From Dyadobacter fanqingshengii (lineage in GTDB: Bacteria > Bacteroidota > Bacteroidia > Cytophagales > Spirosomataceae): a DNA stretch of 64,000 nt. The translations under genes were made by a program, and so were the position numbers. The DNA is taken from the NCBI RefSeq assembly GCF_023822005.2, contig NZ_CP098806.1, positions 434,001 to 498,000 on the forward strand. The letters run 5' to 3'. Positions 44,762-53,272 of this stretch are shown in pieces; within the stretch, counting starts at the first letter, position 1, and each line of letters opens with the position of its first letter. Under the pieces are notes generated by a model. The model worked only from the letters and a program-made list of their open reading frames with translations, had not been told where the DNA came from and searched no databases.

Positions 44762-44794
44762 GCCGTCACGGGATGTTCCTGTGACGGCTTTTTT
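44762..44794 (+). terminator. Rho-independent terminator
   Basis: GCCGTCACGGG (44762-44772) pairs with 44778-44788 through one G.T pair; the loop is ATGTT, and a six-T run follows. It closes the dehydrogenase-redoxin-isomerase unit, 20 bases after the isomerase stop. Confidence 0.9.
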
Positions 44795-44811
44795 ATTTTA
44801 ACGTATTGAAC

Positions 44812-45408
44812 ATGATGGAGCAGAAAGATCTGTTAAAGCAAATTGAGTTTATTAAGGAAATTGATAAACTTAAATACATCCAGCGAAAAACCAGGCTTTT
44901 CGGAAGCAACCGCAACGAAAACGACGCCGAACACAGCTGGCATCTGGCAATGATGACCATCATTTTGGCACAGCATGCCAATGTGCCTGTTGATGTATTG
45001 AAAGTTTTGAAAATGGTGCTGATCCACGACATTGTGGAAATCGACGCGGGCGACACTTTTATCTATGACACGGCGAAAAATCATACAAATACCGACGAGG
45101 AACGCCTCGCTGCGGAACGGATTTTCGGGATATTGCCCGAAGCGCAATGCGATGAGCTGATCGCCATTTGGGAGGAATTTGAGGCAGGAGAAACGGATGA
45201 GGCGAAATTTGCCAAATCGATGGACCGGCTGGAACCACTGCTGCAGAATGTGTCCAATGATGGCGGAACCTGGAAGGAATTTGGGGTTGATTATGCCAGG
45301 GTTTATGAGAAAAAGCAGGTGATCAAAAACGGTTCGGCGTCTATCTGGAATTATGCCGAGCACCTCATTCAGGACAGTGTTGAAAAAGGGATTTTGAAGA
45401 AAATCTGA
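44812..45408 (+). CDS. HD-domain phosphohydrolase (YfbR/HDDC2-like)
   Basis: A 198-residue HD-superfamily hydrolase resembling YfbR/HDDC2 5'-deoxynucleotidases. Metal ligands are His41 (AEHSWHL), His72-Asp73 (LIHDIVEID) and a later aspartate in SMDRLEPLL. The substrate is probably a nucleoside monophosphate. The protein is cytosolic; no signal peptide is present. The ATG at 44812 is preferred to a TTG six bases upstream. It follows the terminator at 44762-44794 with only 17 bases, so its promoter must be very close or inside the upstream unit. Confidence 0.87.
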   Translation: MMEQKDLLKQIEFIKEIDKLKYIQRKTRLFGSNRNENDAEHSWHLAMMTIILAQHANVPVDVLKVLKMVLIHDIVEIDAGDTFIYDTAKNHTNTDEERLAAERIFGILPEAQCDELIAIWEEFEAGETDEAKFAKSMDRLEPLLQNVSNDGGTWKEFGVDYARVYEKKQVIKNGSASIWNYAEHLIQDSVEKGILKKI

Positions 45409-45440
45409 GCAAGGAATAAAAACATTTGGCCTAAATATCT

Positions 45441-45467
45441 TTTCGTACGAAATATTTCCTACCTTTA
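45441..45467 (+). promoter_or_regulatory. Candidate operator and -7 element of the BlaI-type gene
   Basis: A perfect 12-base palindrome TTTCGTACGAAA (45441-45452), flanked by AAATAT and ATATTT, sits just upstream of TAccTTTa (45460-45467), a -7-like element. The palindrome covers the region expected for -33. The gene starts at 45489. BlaI/MecI repressors bind such dyads and often repress themselves; binding here is inference. Confidence 0.45.
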
Positions 45468-45488
45468 AGTTGTTGATCAATAAATAGC

Positions 45489-45857
45489 ATGATGGAGCCT
45501 ACAAAATCAGAACTTGAAATATTACAGGTGCTTTGGGAACACGGCCCGTCGACCGTCAGGTTTGTGAACGATAAGTTGAATGAGGAAAAGAGGGCAGTGC
45601 AATATTCTTCAACGTTGAAGCTGATGCAGATTATGGCTGAAAAAGGCATTGTAATTCGCGATGAGAGCAGTATGAAGCACGTATATAGTCCAGCGGAAGC
45701 AGAGGATAAAACGAAAAATGCATTGCTCGAAAAATTTGTCGATTCCATGTACAAAGGCTCGGCTTCAAATTTGGTTATGCAACTTTTTGGTAATAAGAAC
45801 ACCTCGCAGGAGGAGCTGGATGAGATTAAGGATTTTTTGAAAAAACTGGATAAATAA
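45489..45857 (+). CDS. BlaI/MecI/CopY-family transcriptional repressor
   Basis: A 122-residue winged-helix repressor of usual family length. Landmarks are PTKSELEILQVLWEHGPSTV, the recognition region QYSSTLKLMQIMAEKGIV and RDESSMKHVYSPA, then a C-terminal dimer domain ending FLKKLDK. In the standard system a BlaR1/MecR1 membrane peptidase is encoded next to it and cleaves the repressor. No M56 peptidase gene lies nearby here, so this copy is an orphan with an unknown inducer. The GH5 gene begins 131 bases downstream on the same strand and could be a target. Confidence 0.9.
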   Translation: MMEPTKSELEILQVLWEHGPSTVRFVNDKLNEEKRAVQYSSTLKLMQIMAEKGIVIRDESSMKHVYSPAEAEDKTKNALLEKFVDSMYKGSASNLVMQLFGNKNTSQEELDEIKDFLKKLDK

Positions 45858-45988
45858 ACACGATCATTTCCCGGTTGACCCACAGGAATCCATTATAAAA
45901 AGTAGGATTGTGCGTTAATCCCCCGAAACGCAAGTATAACATTACGCCATTTGTATTTTACTGGAAGTATCAAACGACATGTACGAAC

Positions 45989-47128
45989 ATGCATCGCAGG
46001 ACTTTTATCAAAAATACAGGTGCCGCCGGGGCTGTTGCAATTACAGCTGGCGCAGGGTTTTCTTTCATAAACCAGAATGCGAAAAACAAGCTCCCGAAGT
46101 GGAAAGGCTTCAATCTGCTGGATTTCTTTTCTCCTGATCCCGCTTCCAGCCGGAAGCCAACGACCGAAGAACAATTTAAATGGATGAGCGATTGGGGTTT
46201 CGACTTCGTCAGGATCCCGATGGCTTATCCAGCCTATCTCAAATTTGACAGAAGCCGCAACATTACGCCTGAGGAAGTTTATCAAATTGACGAACAGGCC
46301 GTTGACCGCATTGATAAACTCGTCACAACTGCGCATAAATACAACATTCACGTAAGCCTCAACCTGCACCGGGCGCCTGGTTATTGCGTAAATGCAGGTT
46401 TTCAGGAACCCTATAATTTATGGACAGACCAAAAAGCACTGGACGCTTTTTGTTTTCACTGGAACATGTGGGCGAAGCGATACAAGAATGTTTCAGCCAA
46501 AAACATCAGCTTTGACTTACTGAACGAGCCGAGTATGCGCGAGGATATGAACGACCAGCATTCGAAAAGATCATCGGTGCCTGGCGCAGTTTACCGGAAA
46601 CTTGCCATTGCGGCTTCCGAAGCCATCAGAAAAGAAAATTCCATGCACCTGATCATTGCCGACGGCAACGACGTCGGCAGCTCCGTTATTCCCGAAATAG
46701 CAGATCTGGATATCGGACAAAGCTGCCGGGGCTATCATCCGGGCATTATTTCACATTATAAGGCTCCCTGGGCCATGAAAGACACGGAGAATGTTCCCGA
46801 ACCGAAATGGCCGGGCCAGGTAGGTGACCAGTATCTCAGCCGCGCAATGCTCGAGAAGTATTATAAGCCCTGGATTGATTTGGTCGGAAAGGGCGTAGGC
46901 GTACATTGCGGAGAATGCGGATGCTGGAACAAAACACCGCATGCTGTATTTCTGGCATGGTTCGGCGATGTGCTCGATATCCTTTCGTCCAACGGGATCG
47001 GTTTTTCTCTTTGGGAGTTTGCCGGCGATTTCGGTGTGCTGGATTCCCGCCGCGATGACGTTGCCTACGAGGATTGGCACGGCCACAAGCTGGACAGAAA
47101 ACTGCTCACTTTAATGATGAAATATTAG
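45989..47128 (+). CDS. Glycoside hydrolase family 5 (endoglucanase-like), Tat-exported
   Basis: A 379-residue GH5-type enzyme cleaving beta-1,4 or related glucan or mannan links by a retaining mechanism. The leader MHRRTFIKN followed by a small-residue hydrophobic run is a Tat-type signal. The barrel has FDFVRIPMAYPAYL, HVSLNLHRAPGY (conserved His), FDLLNEPS with acid/base Glu180, and VHCGECG with nucleophile Glu309, then SLWEFAGDFGVLDS. The ATG at 45989 is chosen because the upstream extension lacks a leader. It has no binding module. Its stop is only four bases from that of the convergent VOC gene. Confidence 0.9.
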   Translation: MHRRTFIKNTGAAGAVAITAGAGFSFINQNAKNKLPKWKGFNLLDFFSPDPASSRKPTTEEQFKWMSDWGFDFVRIPMAYPAYLKFDRSRNITPEEVYQIDEQAVDRIDKLVTTAHKYNIHVSLNLHRAPGYCVNAGFQEPYNLWTDQKALDAFCFHWNMWAKRYKNVSAKNISFDLLNEPSMREDMNDQHSKRSSVPGAVYRKLAIAASEAIRKENSMHLIIADGNDVGSSVIPEIADLDIGQSCRGYHPGIISHYKAPWAMKDTENVPEPKWPGQVGDQYLSRAMLEKYYKPWIDLVGKGVGVHCGECGCWNKTPHAVFLAWFGDVLDILSSNGIGFSLWEFAGDFGVLDSRRDDVAYEDWHGHKLDRKLLTLMMKY

Positions 47129-47132
47129 ATAA

Positions 47133-47627
47133 TCAGCTCAACTCAGCTAGTAAACCTCTCAGATTAAGATTTTTGGTATACATTTCAACCGTTCCGTCAG
47201 GCATGAAATTCCAAAGCTCTTTCGGGCGGTCCCAGTATAACTCCACGCCATTATTGTCAGGATCATTGAGATACAATGCTTCGGAAACGCCGTGATCGCT
47301 CGCTCCTGAAAGCGGATAGCCTGCGAGTTGCAGCCGGTTATAAATCGCTGCAAGATCTTTGCGCGTTGGATAGAGTATAGCGGTGTGGAACAAGCCTACG
47401 CCATGCTGCGGTGCGGCTGGGGCGCCTGCGCTATACCAGGTGTTGAGGCCGATATGGTGATGATAACCACCTGCCGAAATGAATGCAGCTTGCGATCCGT
47501 AACGGGCCATGACTTCGAAGCCCAGCAGTCCGCAGTAAAAATCGAGGGCTTTTTCCAGGTCGGAAACTTTCAAATGAACATGTCCTATGCTCGTTTTGGC
47601 GGGTACTTTGTATTCTTCAGGTTCCAT
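47133..47627 (-). CDS. VOC-family protein (catechol-dioxygenase-like, CatE type)
   Basis: A 164-residue protein resembling one module of extradiol dioxygenase CatE-like proteins. IGHVHLKVSDLEKALDFYCG opens the fold; GGYHHHIGLNTW carries several histidines, FHTAILYP follows, and GVELYWDRP provides the glutamate ligand. A ferrous-iron enzyme is plausible, but family members include non-enzymatic binders. It is convergent with the GH5 gene. A -7-like TAtcTTTG (47704-47711, minus strand) lies upstream with only a poorly spaced -33 partner. Confidence 0.87.
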   Translation of the reverse strand: MEPEEYKVPAKTSIGHVHLKVSDLEKALDFYCGLLGFEVMARYGSQAAFISAGGYHHHIGLNTWYSAGAPAAPQHGVGLFHTAILYPTRKDLAAIYNRLQLAGYPLSGASDHGVSEALYLNDPDNNGVELYWDRPKELWNFMPDGTVEMYTKNLNLRGLLAELS

Positions 47628-47736
47628 GTGGAGGGTAGTTTAAGGTGATTTTGTGAATCAATTTACATCAAGTTGCGGTAAATAATTCCAAAAAACCGCT
47701 TTACAAAGATATCAGTCTACAATCAGCAATAATTTA

Positions 47737-48651
47737 ATGGACCGCAGAACCGCTTTATCCTCTATCCTGGCCGTTTCCGGCGCGGGTATATTACCCGCCG
47801 AAGCAGCAAAAATCAAAGCGCAGCCTTTTATATACTCCCTGAATATGAGCACTTTGCGAGGTCATAAGCTCGGTTTCAGGAAGGAATTGGAAGTTGCTTC
47901 GAAAGCAGGTTTCGGGTCTGTGGAAATTTGGATCAATACCTTGCAGGATTACCTGAAAACCGGCGGAACATTGCAGGAAGCGAAGAAGATTATCAATGAT
48001 CTTGGCATTAAAGTAGAGGATGCCATTGGTTTTGCAACCTGGATTGTTGATGATGAATCGGCGCGTTCCAAAGCAATTGAGCAGCTTAAAGTTGAGATGG
48101 ATCAACTGGCGCAGATCGGCTGCCCGCGCATTGCTGCGCCGCCTATGGGGGCCACAACCGGCGCTTCGCTGGATCTGGCGAAAGTGGCAGAGCGTTACCG
48201 GACTATCCTCGAACTGGGTGACAAAACGGGCGTCGTGCCGCATCTCGAATTATGGGGTTTTTCCAAGAATCTGAGCCGGGTAGGAGAGATTCTTTACGTT
48301 GCAGTGGAGTCGGGACACCCATCCGCGCGCTTGCTGATGGACGTTTACCACTTGCATAAAGGAGGCTCGGGCATGGACGCTGTGAAGGATGTCGGAAAGC
48401 CTTTGGTAGAAATTTTTCACATCAATGACTATCCCGCAACGCCTCCGCGCGAGACGATCACAGACGCCGACCGCGTGTACGCGGGCGATGGTGTGGCACC
48501 TTTGAAAGACCTTCTAAAATCCCTGAAAAACCCGGACCGGCCTGTCATCCTATCCTTTGAAGTTTTCAATAAGGATTATTATGCGCAGGACGCTCTTTTG
48601 GTAGCAAAAACCGGCTTGACCAAAATGAAAAAGGTGACCGAGGGCGTTTGA
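47737..48651 (+). CDS. Sugar phosphate isomerase/epimerase-like TIM barrel, probably exported
   Basis: A 304-residue xylose-isomerase-like TIM barrel. It begins MDRRTALSSILAVSGAG, a short twin-arginine-like leader. Barrel landmarks are FGSVEIWINTLQDYL, KVEDAIGFATWIVDD, PHLELWGF, LLMDVYHLHKGG, IFHINDYPATPP and ILSFEVFN; the Glu, Asp and His positions fit a metal site. It is a paralogue of the product at 43743 but only distantly similar. It abuts the convergent gene at 48652 with no gap and no terminator. Substrate unknown; a keto-sugar is possible. Confidence 0.86.
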   Translation: MDRRTALSSILAVSGAGILPAEAAKIKAQPFIYSLNMSTLRGHKLGFRKELEVASKAGFGSVEIWINTLQDYLKTGGTLQEAKKIINDLGIKVEDAIGFATWIVDDESARSKAIEQLKVEMDQLAQIGCPRIAAPPMGATTGASLDLAKVAERYRTILELGDKTGVVPHLELWGFSKNLSRVGEILYVAVESGHPSARLLMDVYHLHKGGSGMDAVKDVGKPLVEIFHINDYPATPPRETITDADRVYAGDGVAPLKDLLKSLKNPDRPVILSFEVFNKDYYAQDALLVAKTGLTKMKKVTEGV

Positions 48652-49170
48652 TCAGAGCTTGTTCATCCAGGCTAAAATGCTCAGAACGAGACCAGCAATC
48701 AACGCAATGGCTGAGATCAGGATTGCGAATATGGCCAAAAAGCCTTTTGCTCCGGTTTTGGCTGTGATCAGCAGTTTATCACCTACTTTAAAACTTTCCG
48801 ACTCAATTGCACGCAATGTGTATGTGCCTGGCTGATCAATGCTGAATGATGCAACCGGCACAATGCGGTTGCCCGATAAATCCTTTCGCATACCCAGTAA
48901 ATTAACAGAACCAACAACGTTCACTTCCTGCTGATCTGCATTCCTGAATAATGTAAGAGCGTAGTTAGATGGAATTACACCCGTCAGCGACGGACGCTTG
49001 TAAGCAATTTCATAATCGCCGGGTTTATCTATTTTAATGATGTTGTCAGCCGTTCTTGCCGGAAATTCAATTTTCGGGCCGGCGTAAACTTGCATGATCC
49101 AGCCAATGCTTTTGATTAAAAAATAGACGCCTGTCAGAAACAGGGCCGGAAAAAGGATCTTGAATAACAT
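48652..49170 (-). CDS. Membrane protein of unknown function
   Basis: About 172 residues with a hydrophobic segment at each end (ILFPALFLTGVYFLI near 5-20 and IFAILISAIALIAGLVLSIL near 145-165) and a beta-rich middle (GDYEIAYKRPSLTG, GTYTLRAIES), so the central domain should face the periplasm. I do not recognise a named family. The ATG at 49170 (MLFKIL) is preferred to a TTG at 49206. It lies 39 bases after the kinase-fold gene on the same strand and may be in its transcript. Confidence 0.72.
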   Translation of the reverse strand: MLFKILFPALFLTGVYFLIKSIGWIMQVYAGPKIEFPARTADNIIKIDKPGDYEIAYKRPSLTGVIPSNYALTLFRNADQQEVNVVGSVNLLGMRKDLSGNRIVPVASFSIDQPGTYTLRAIESESFKVGDKLLITAKTGAKGFLAIFAILISAIALIAGLVLSILAWMNKL

Positions 49171-49209
49171 AGCGGTGTTGTTTAGTGTGATTGCATTAGC
49201 GTTCAACCA

Positions 49210-50202
49210 TTATAGCTGCGCAGTTTTAGCTTTGTCAAAATATTTTTTGACCAATATGTTGATGAACCTTTTGAGGTAAACGTCGTTGAAAAAGACATTG
49301 GAAAAATTATCAAAACGCTGAGACTGAATGCCTAGGTAAAAGAAATACAGACTCACGCCCAGCATCGGAATAATCCTTTTTTCTTCGCTGGAAATTGCCG
49401 TTACCGATTCATATCCTTCCATAAACTTACCAACCTTGTCTTTACATTCCTGCTCGTCTTTTTCAACACTGTGTACTTGTAAAATATAGTAGGCAATGTC
49501 CAGGCACAACCAGCCATTTCCGCAGAAGTCAAAATCAAAAATAGTGACCTGGTTATCCTTATCAATGTTGAGGTTGTCAAACCAGATATCCAAATGTACT
49601 GCGCCTTTTCGCAGCTGACTTTCATCTGCACTGGCAAATTCTTTTAGCAAAAACTGTTGTGTAGAGCGTAAAAAAGCCATTTCTTCCGTATCTGTGGCCA
49701 GGAATTCAGCAATTTGTTCCAGCGAGTCAACCAGAATCGTCTCGCTCGTGTAAGTAACGCGATCCAGATGAAAATCCCGGGTCAACAAATGCATTTGAGC
49801 CATTAATTCACCAGTCCGGAAGTGGGTATCTAACGAAAAATTCAGTTGTTTTTCACCTTCCGCAAAGGAGAACATTACTCCATAACGATCTCCCTCCGGA
49901 GCATTGAAAGATTGAAGAAAATTACTTTCTTCGTCGGCCATAGGATATGAAACGGAGATACCATTCTGCTTTAAATGCAAAAGTAGCCGCAGCTCCTCAT
50001 TGATTTCGGTCTCGGTTCGCCAGCCCAGGCTGTAAATGCGAAAAATATATTTGGCGCCCGAAGCATTCACAAGATAAGTGTGACTAATGCCCGCCTTCAA
50101 TAACCTGCATTGCACTTTGGCATCAGGGAAATATTTTGCGCAAAGAAATTCTGCTAAATGGGACGTCGATAAGTTCGAACTCGTAACAGGAAAGTGCGAC
50201 AT
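49210..50202 (-). CDS. Aminoglycoside phosphotransferase-fold kinase
   Basis: A 330-residue member of the APH/homoserine kinase II/choline kinase superfamily. The catalytic Brenner-type motif is HLDIWFDN, with Asp205 as base and Asn210 as metal ligand, followed by IFDFDFCG with the Mg-binding aspartate (223/225). The N-terminal lobe has the glycine-poor nucleotide loop (LKAGISHTYLV) and YIFRIY with its Arg/Lys region. Substrates in this family include amino alcohols, homoserine and drugs. Resistance should not be assumed. A tandem repeat lies directly upstream of the start. Confidence 0.85.
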   Translation of the reverse strand: MSHFPVTSSNLSTSHLAEFLCAKYFPDAKVQCRLLKAGISHTYLVNASGAKYIFRIYSLGWRTETEINEELRLLLHLKQNGISVSYPMADEESNFLQSFNAPEGDRYGVMFSFAEGEKQLNFSLDTHFRTGELMAQMHLLTRDFHLDRVTYTSETILVDSLEQIAEFLATDTEEMAFLRSTQQFLLKEFASADESQLRKGAVHLDIWFDNLNIDKDNQVTIFDFDFCGNGWLCLDIAYYILQVHSVEKDEQECKDKVGKFMEGYESVTAISSEEKRIIPMLGVSLYFFYLGIQSQRFDNFSNVFFNDVYLKRFINILVKKYFDKAKTAQL

Positions 50203-50215
50203 ATAAATTTGCTTT

Positions 50216-50252
50216 GAGCGGCGGAAATTATAGAGAGCGGCGAAATTATAGA
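50216..50252. repeat. Tandem duplication upstream of the kinase-fold gene
   Basis: GAGCGGCGGAAATTATAGA (50216-50234) is followed at once by GAGCGGCGAAATTATAGA (50235-50252), one base shorter. It sits 14 bases before the ATG at 50202 (minus strand), each copy presenting TATAATTT on the coding strand. Confidence 0.8.
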
Positions 50253-50365
50253 ATCATCCTCAACTAATTTGGTTTTTACTTGAATATGGGTGAATTTGGC
50301 AACCTATGGCGGGAACAATTATTTAGCGGCCATCATGTTGATTTTCTGGTATATCAAAAAAATGT

Positions 50366-50656
50366 ATGAGTGAGGTAAAATTAAAGCTGGATGCGCGCAA
50401 AAGAGGAGCGTTTTATCTTGAAGAAGAAGGAAAGCAGGTCGGGGAAATGGTGATCGGTGTCAGCGAAACTGCGCTGACGGTTTACCACACCGAAGTTGAC
50501 GAAAATATGTCGGGAAAAGGCCTTGCGAAGCTAATGCTGTATGAGATGGTTGAATACGCGCGCAAACATGAGCTTCAAGTGGTTCCATTATGCGAATATG
50601 TGCATGTTCAATTTAAAAAACATCCTGACGAATATCAGGATGTCTGGAAGAAATAA
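50366..50656 (+). CDS. Small GNAT-related acetyltransferase (YjdJ-like)
   Basis: A 96-residue protein of the short GCN5-related family. It has only the core of the acetyltransferase fold: GAFYLEEEGKQVGEMV, the conserved YHTEVDENMSGKGLAKLML segment (the acetyl-CoA loop) and VVPLCEYVHVQFKKHPDEY. Members are compact, cytosolic, and mostly of unknown substrate. It lies 19 bases from the end of the convergent PAS kinase gene and 163 bases from the divergent kinase-fold gene. Assignment to the family is strong; function is open. Confidence 0.88.
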   Translation: MSEVKLKLDARKRGAFYLEEEGKQVGEMVIGVSETALTVYHTEVDENMSGKGLAKLMLYEMVEYARKHELQVVPLCEYVHVQFKKHPDEYQDVWKK

Positions 50657-50676
50657 AGCAGACGAGTCGCATTTGA

Positions 50677-53079
50677 TCAGTTTGGAATGGGTAGATACAC
50701 CATAAAAGTTGAACCTTTGTCGGGCTCACTTTGGGCGGTAATGTGGCCGTGATGGTTTTGGACAACCTTTTTACATAATGCCAGCCCAATGCCCGAGCCA
50801 GAAAATTCGCCGCGCCCATGCAAGCGCTGGAACATTTGAAATATTCTGTCAAGATATTTTTCGTCGAAGCCGATGCCGTTGTCGCTGACTTCAATCCTGA
50901 TGTACGAATGTTCCGGTAATATCCGTGGTAATGCGCTGAGTTCCTGCTCGTCCAGCCCGTGAGCATGGATTTCAATGATTGACTGCACATTCTGTTTCCT
51001 GTATTTAATTGCATTGCTCAGCAAATTTTGGACAAGTTGAGTTAACTGAGCAGGATTGCCCCAGACAACAGGCAGCGGCCCGACCTTGATTTGGGACTTT
51101 TGTTCTTCAATTGAAAATTCCAGGTCTGCAATCACCGCGGATGCGATTTTTTTCAGATCAACTGGCTCAAAGGCACTGTCCCGGGTGGTAAGCCTTGAAT
51201 AAGCAAGCAAATCGTCAATCATGCTCGACATTCTTTTGGAGGCGTCCTGAATTCTGTTGAGCATAAAGACACCGTTTTCGTCGAACGACCCTCCATAAAC
51301 GGTTTGCAAGCGCGAGCTGAAAGACTGGATTTTACGTAACGGTTCCTGCATATCGTGGCTCGCAGCATAGGCAAATTGTTGCAAATTGCTGTTAGAATTA
51401 ACCAGCTCCTGATTGGCCTGGTGAAGTTCCTCCGTGCGTTTTTGCACCCTTCGCTCCAATTCATTGACAAGCTGGCGATAGCGCTCTTCGCTTTGTTCCA
51501 GCGCCTGGCGGGATTTTACTTGTTCGGTTACATCTACGGCCATGTTCAGGATTGCATAAATTTCGCCTGTCGAGTTGCGTAATGGCTTGTAACTGAAGTC
51601 AAAATAAAAAGTTTCGAGTACACCGTCAATCATCAGGTCGGCCCGGCTGCCGGATGCGGCATAGGGCTTTCCGGTTTCAAAAATATCATCCAGTATTTGC
51701 AGAAAAGGCTGGTTTTCCAGTTCAGGAAGTGCTTCCCGCAATGGTTTCCCAATCACGCCGGCTCCTTTTCCCCAGATTTTTAACATGGCCTCATTCGGCA
51801 AATCAATGATCATATCTTTGCCAATGAACATGCTTGTTGCAACAGGCGCCTGCTCAATAAGCTTACGCAAATGTTCTTCACTCGTCCTGATTATATTTTC
51901 GGACTCGATGCGGTCCGTGATGTCCATCACGATGCCCGAAAGAGAAATGGCTTTCCCGGTGCTGTCGTAAAGATATTGCCCGATAACCCTCACCCAGTGA
52001 ACCGAGTTGTCATGCCACACAAAACGGGCTTCATAACGCAGTTCGCCTGTTTTTGAAGCGGTTTCGTAGGCAGCTGATCTTTTCTCAAAATCTTCCGGAT
52101 GCACGTGCCTGACGAATACATCCCTCGAAATGGCGCTGCTCTCCCTGCCCGTAATGATGCGCGACATGGTTGGAGAGTAAATAAGCTCATTGGAATCAAG
52201 CGTGACCAGGAAGGATCCTGCCCCGGAACCTTCTATTGTCATTGCGGCCTGCTGGTCCGCCCACGCAACCCTTTCCTTACTGGATATTTCATCAGTCACA
52301 TTGCGGGAAACACCCGAAAACCGATATGGAACGCCTTCTGGTGTAAAGTAGGCTTTGCCGGTGCAATGCAGCCAGCGCAAAGTTTTATCTGACGCGCCAA
52401 CCGTTCTGTAACGAATGTCATAAGCAGCCCGCTTTTCCGGATCCAATGCATGGGAGATACCATTGACCACTTTTTCCCGGTCTTCAAAATGAATGTGTTG
52501 AATTAAACTTTCATAGTTAAGGATTTCCTCAGAGGGGTTTCCGTAAAGTCCCCTGCACCGCTCATCAAAGTAAACGACACCCGTTTCCGGATTCATATTC
52601 CAGACACCGAGCTGGGCCGCACTTAACGCAAATTGCAAATTGGCCTCGCTTTCAAGCCGTGCCTCGTCCGACTGCATTTTTTCGGAAAGGTCTCTCATCG
52701 AGCCAACCATTCTCACCGCCTTTCCATCCACATGGATGGTATAACCCCGGTCGTGCACGTAAGCATAGCTGCCATCTGCCCGGCGGAAACGATATTGGTC
52801 CATCCGATTAGAATCTGCACGGTTGATGGCAACATGCATATGATGGATCACCTTGTTCCGATCGTCCGGATGGATGCGGTTGAACCAGCTTTCCGGCCCC
52901 GGTTCAATCTCCTGAGGTGTGTGTCCAAAAACTTCTTTCATTCCCTCGTTCCACCAAACCGTGCCTTTTTCAAGGTCCCAGTCCCAAATGACATCGTGCG
53001 TTGCTTTTGCCACAAGCTCAAACCTTTCAATGGCCACAAGCAGGTTGTCTTTATTGCTATTGTTAAGCGTTTCGATCAT
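50677..53079 (-). CDS. PAS-domain sensor histidine kinase
   Basis: An 800-residue soluble kinase. Four PAS/PAC modules are visible at about 10-125, 130-260, 265-390 and 395-525 (VWWNEGMKEVFGHTPQEI, VYFDERCRGLYGN, LIYSPTMSRIITGR). A coiled coil (ERRVQKRTEELHQANQEL) leads to the HisKA motif SHDMQEPLRKIQ with phospho-acceptor His575. The ATPase domain has NLLSNAIKYR, DNGIGFDEKY and GSGIGLALCKK, typical of the phytochrome/Cph1-like kinase group. No receiver or membrane segment is present. The ATG at 53079 is preferred to a TTG at 53115. No response regulator gene is adjacent. Confidence 0.92.
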   Translation of the reverse strand: MIETLNNSNKDNLLVAIERFELVAKATHDVIWDWDLEKGTVWWNEGMKEVFGHTPQEIEPGPESWFNRIHPDDRNKVIHHMHVAINRADSNRMDQYRFRRADGSYAYVHDRGYTIHVDGKAVRMVGSMRDLSEKMQSDEARLESEANLQFALSAAQLGVWNMNPETGVVYFDERCRGLYGNPSEEILNYESLIQHIHFEDREKVVNGISHALDPEKRAAYDIRYRTVGASDKTLRWLHCTGKAYFTPEGVPYRFSGVSRNVTDEISSKERVAWADQQAAMTIEGSGAGSFLVTLDSNELIYSPTMSRIITGRESSAISRDVFVRHVHPEDFEKRSAAYETASKTGELRYEARFVWHDNSVHWVRVIGQYLYDSTGKAISLSGIVMDITDRIESENIIRTSEEHLRKLIEQAPVATSMFIGKDMIIDLPNEAMLKIWGKGAGVIGKPLREALPELENQPFLQILDDIFETGKPYAASGSRADLMIDGVLETFYFDFSYKPLRNSTGEIYAILNMAVDVTEQVKSRQALEQSEERYRQLVNELERRVQKRTEELHQANQELVNSNSNLQQFAYAASHDMQEPLRKIQSFSSRLQTVYGGSFDENGVFMLNRIQDASKRMSSMIDDLLAYSRLTTRDSAFEPVDLKKIASAVIADLEFSIEEQKSQIKVGPLPVVWGNPAQLTQLVQNLLSNAIKYRKQNVQSIIEIHAHGLDEQELSALPRILPEHSYIRIEVSDNGIGFDEKYLDRIFQMFQRLHGRGEFSGSGIGLALCKKVVQNHHGHITAQSEPDKGSTFMVYLPIPN

Positions 53080-53272
53080 TTTTAATAAATCCAGCTTCGT
53101 ATTCGGTTTCCTCAATACTTGAAATATACATTGTCTGTAAAAATACTGATATTAATGATAAAGCAGTAACGCGTGATTGAGCGGGCGAACCTATTTTGGA
53201 TTAGGCCCAGGGGCGGATAGTAAAGAATTTGGCAAGAAGACTTTTATCCGTAATCATATTCATGCTGACATT

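Noticed and set aside
49210..50202. Aminoglycoside resistance gene
   Set aside because: The fold is shared with homoserine, choline and other kinases; no specific resistance signature is visible.
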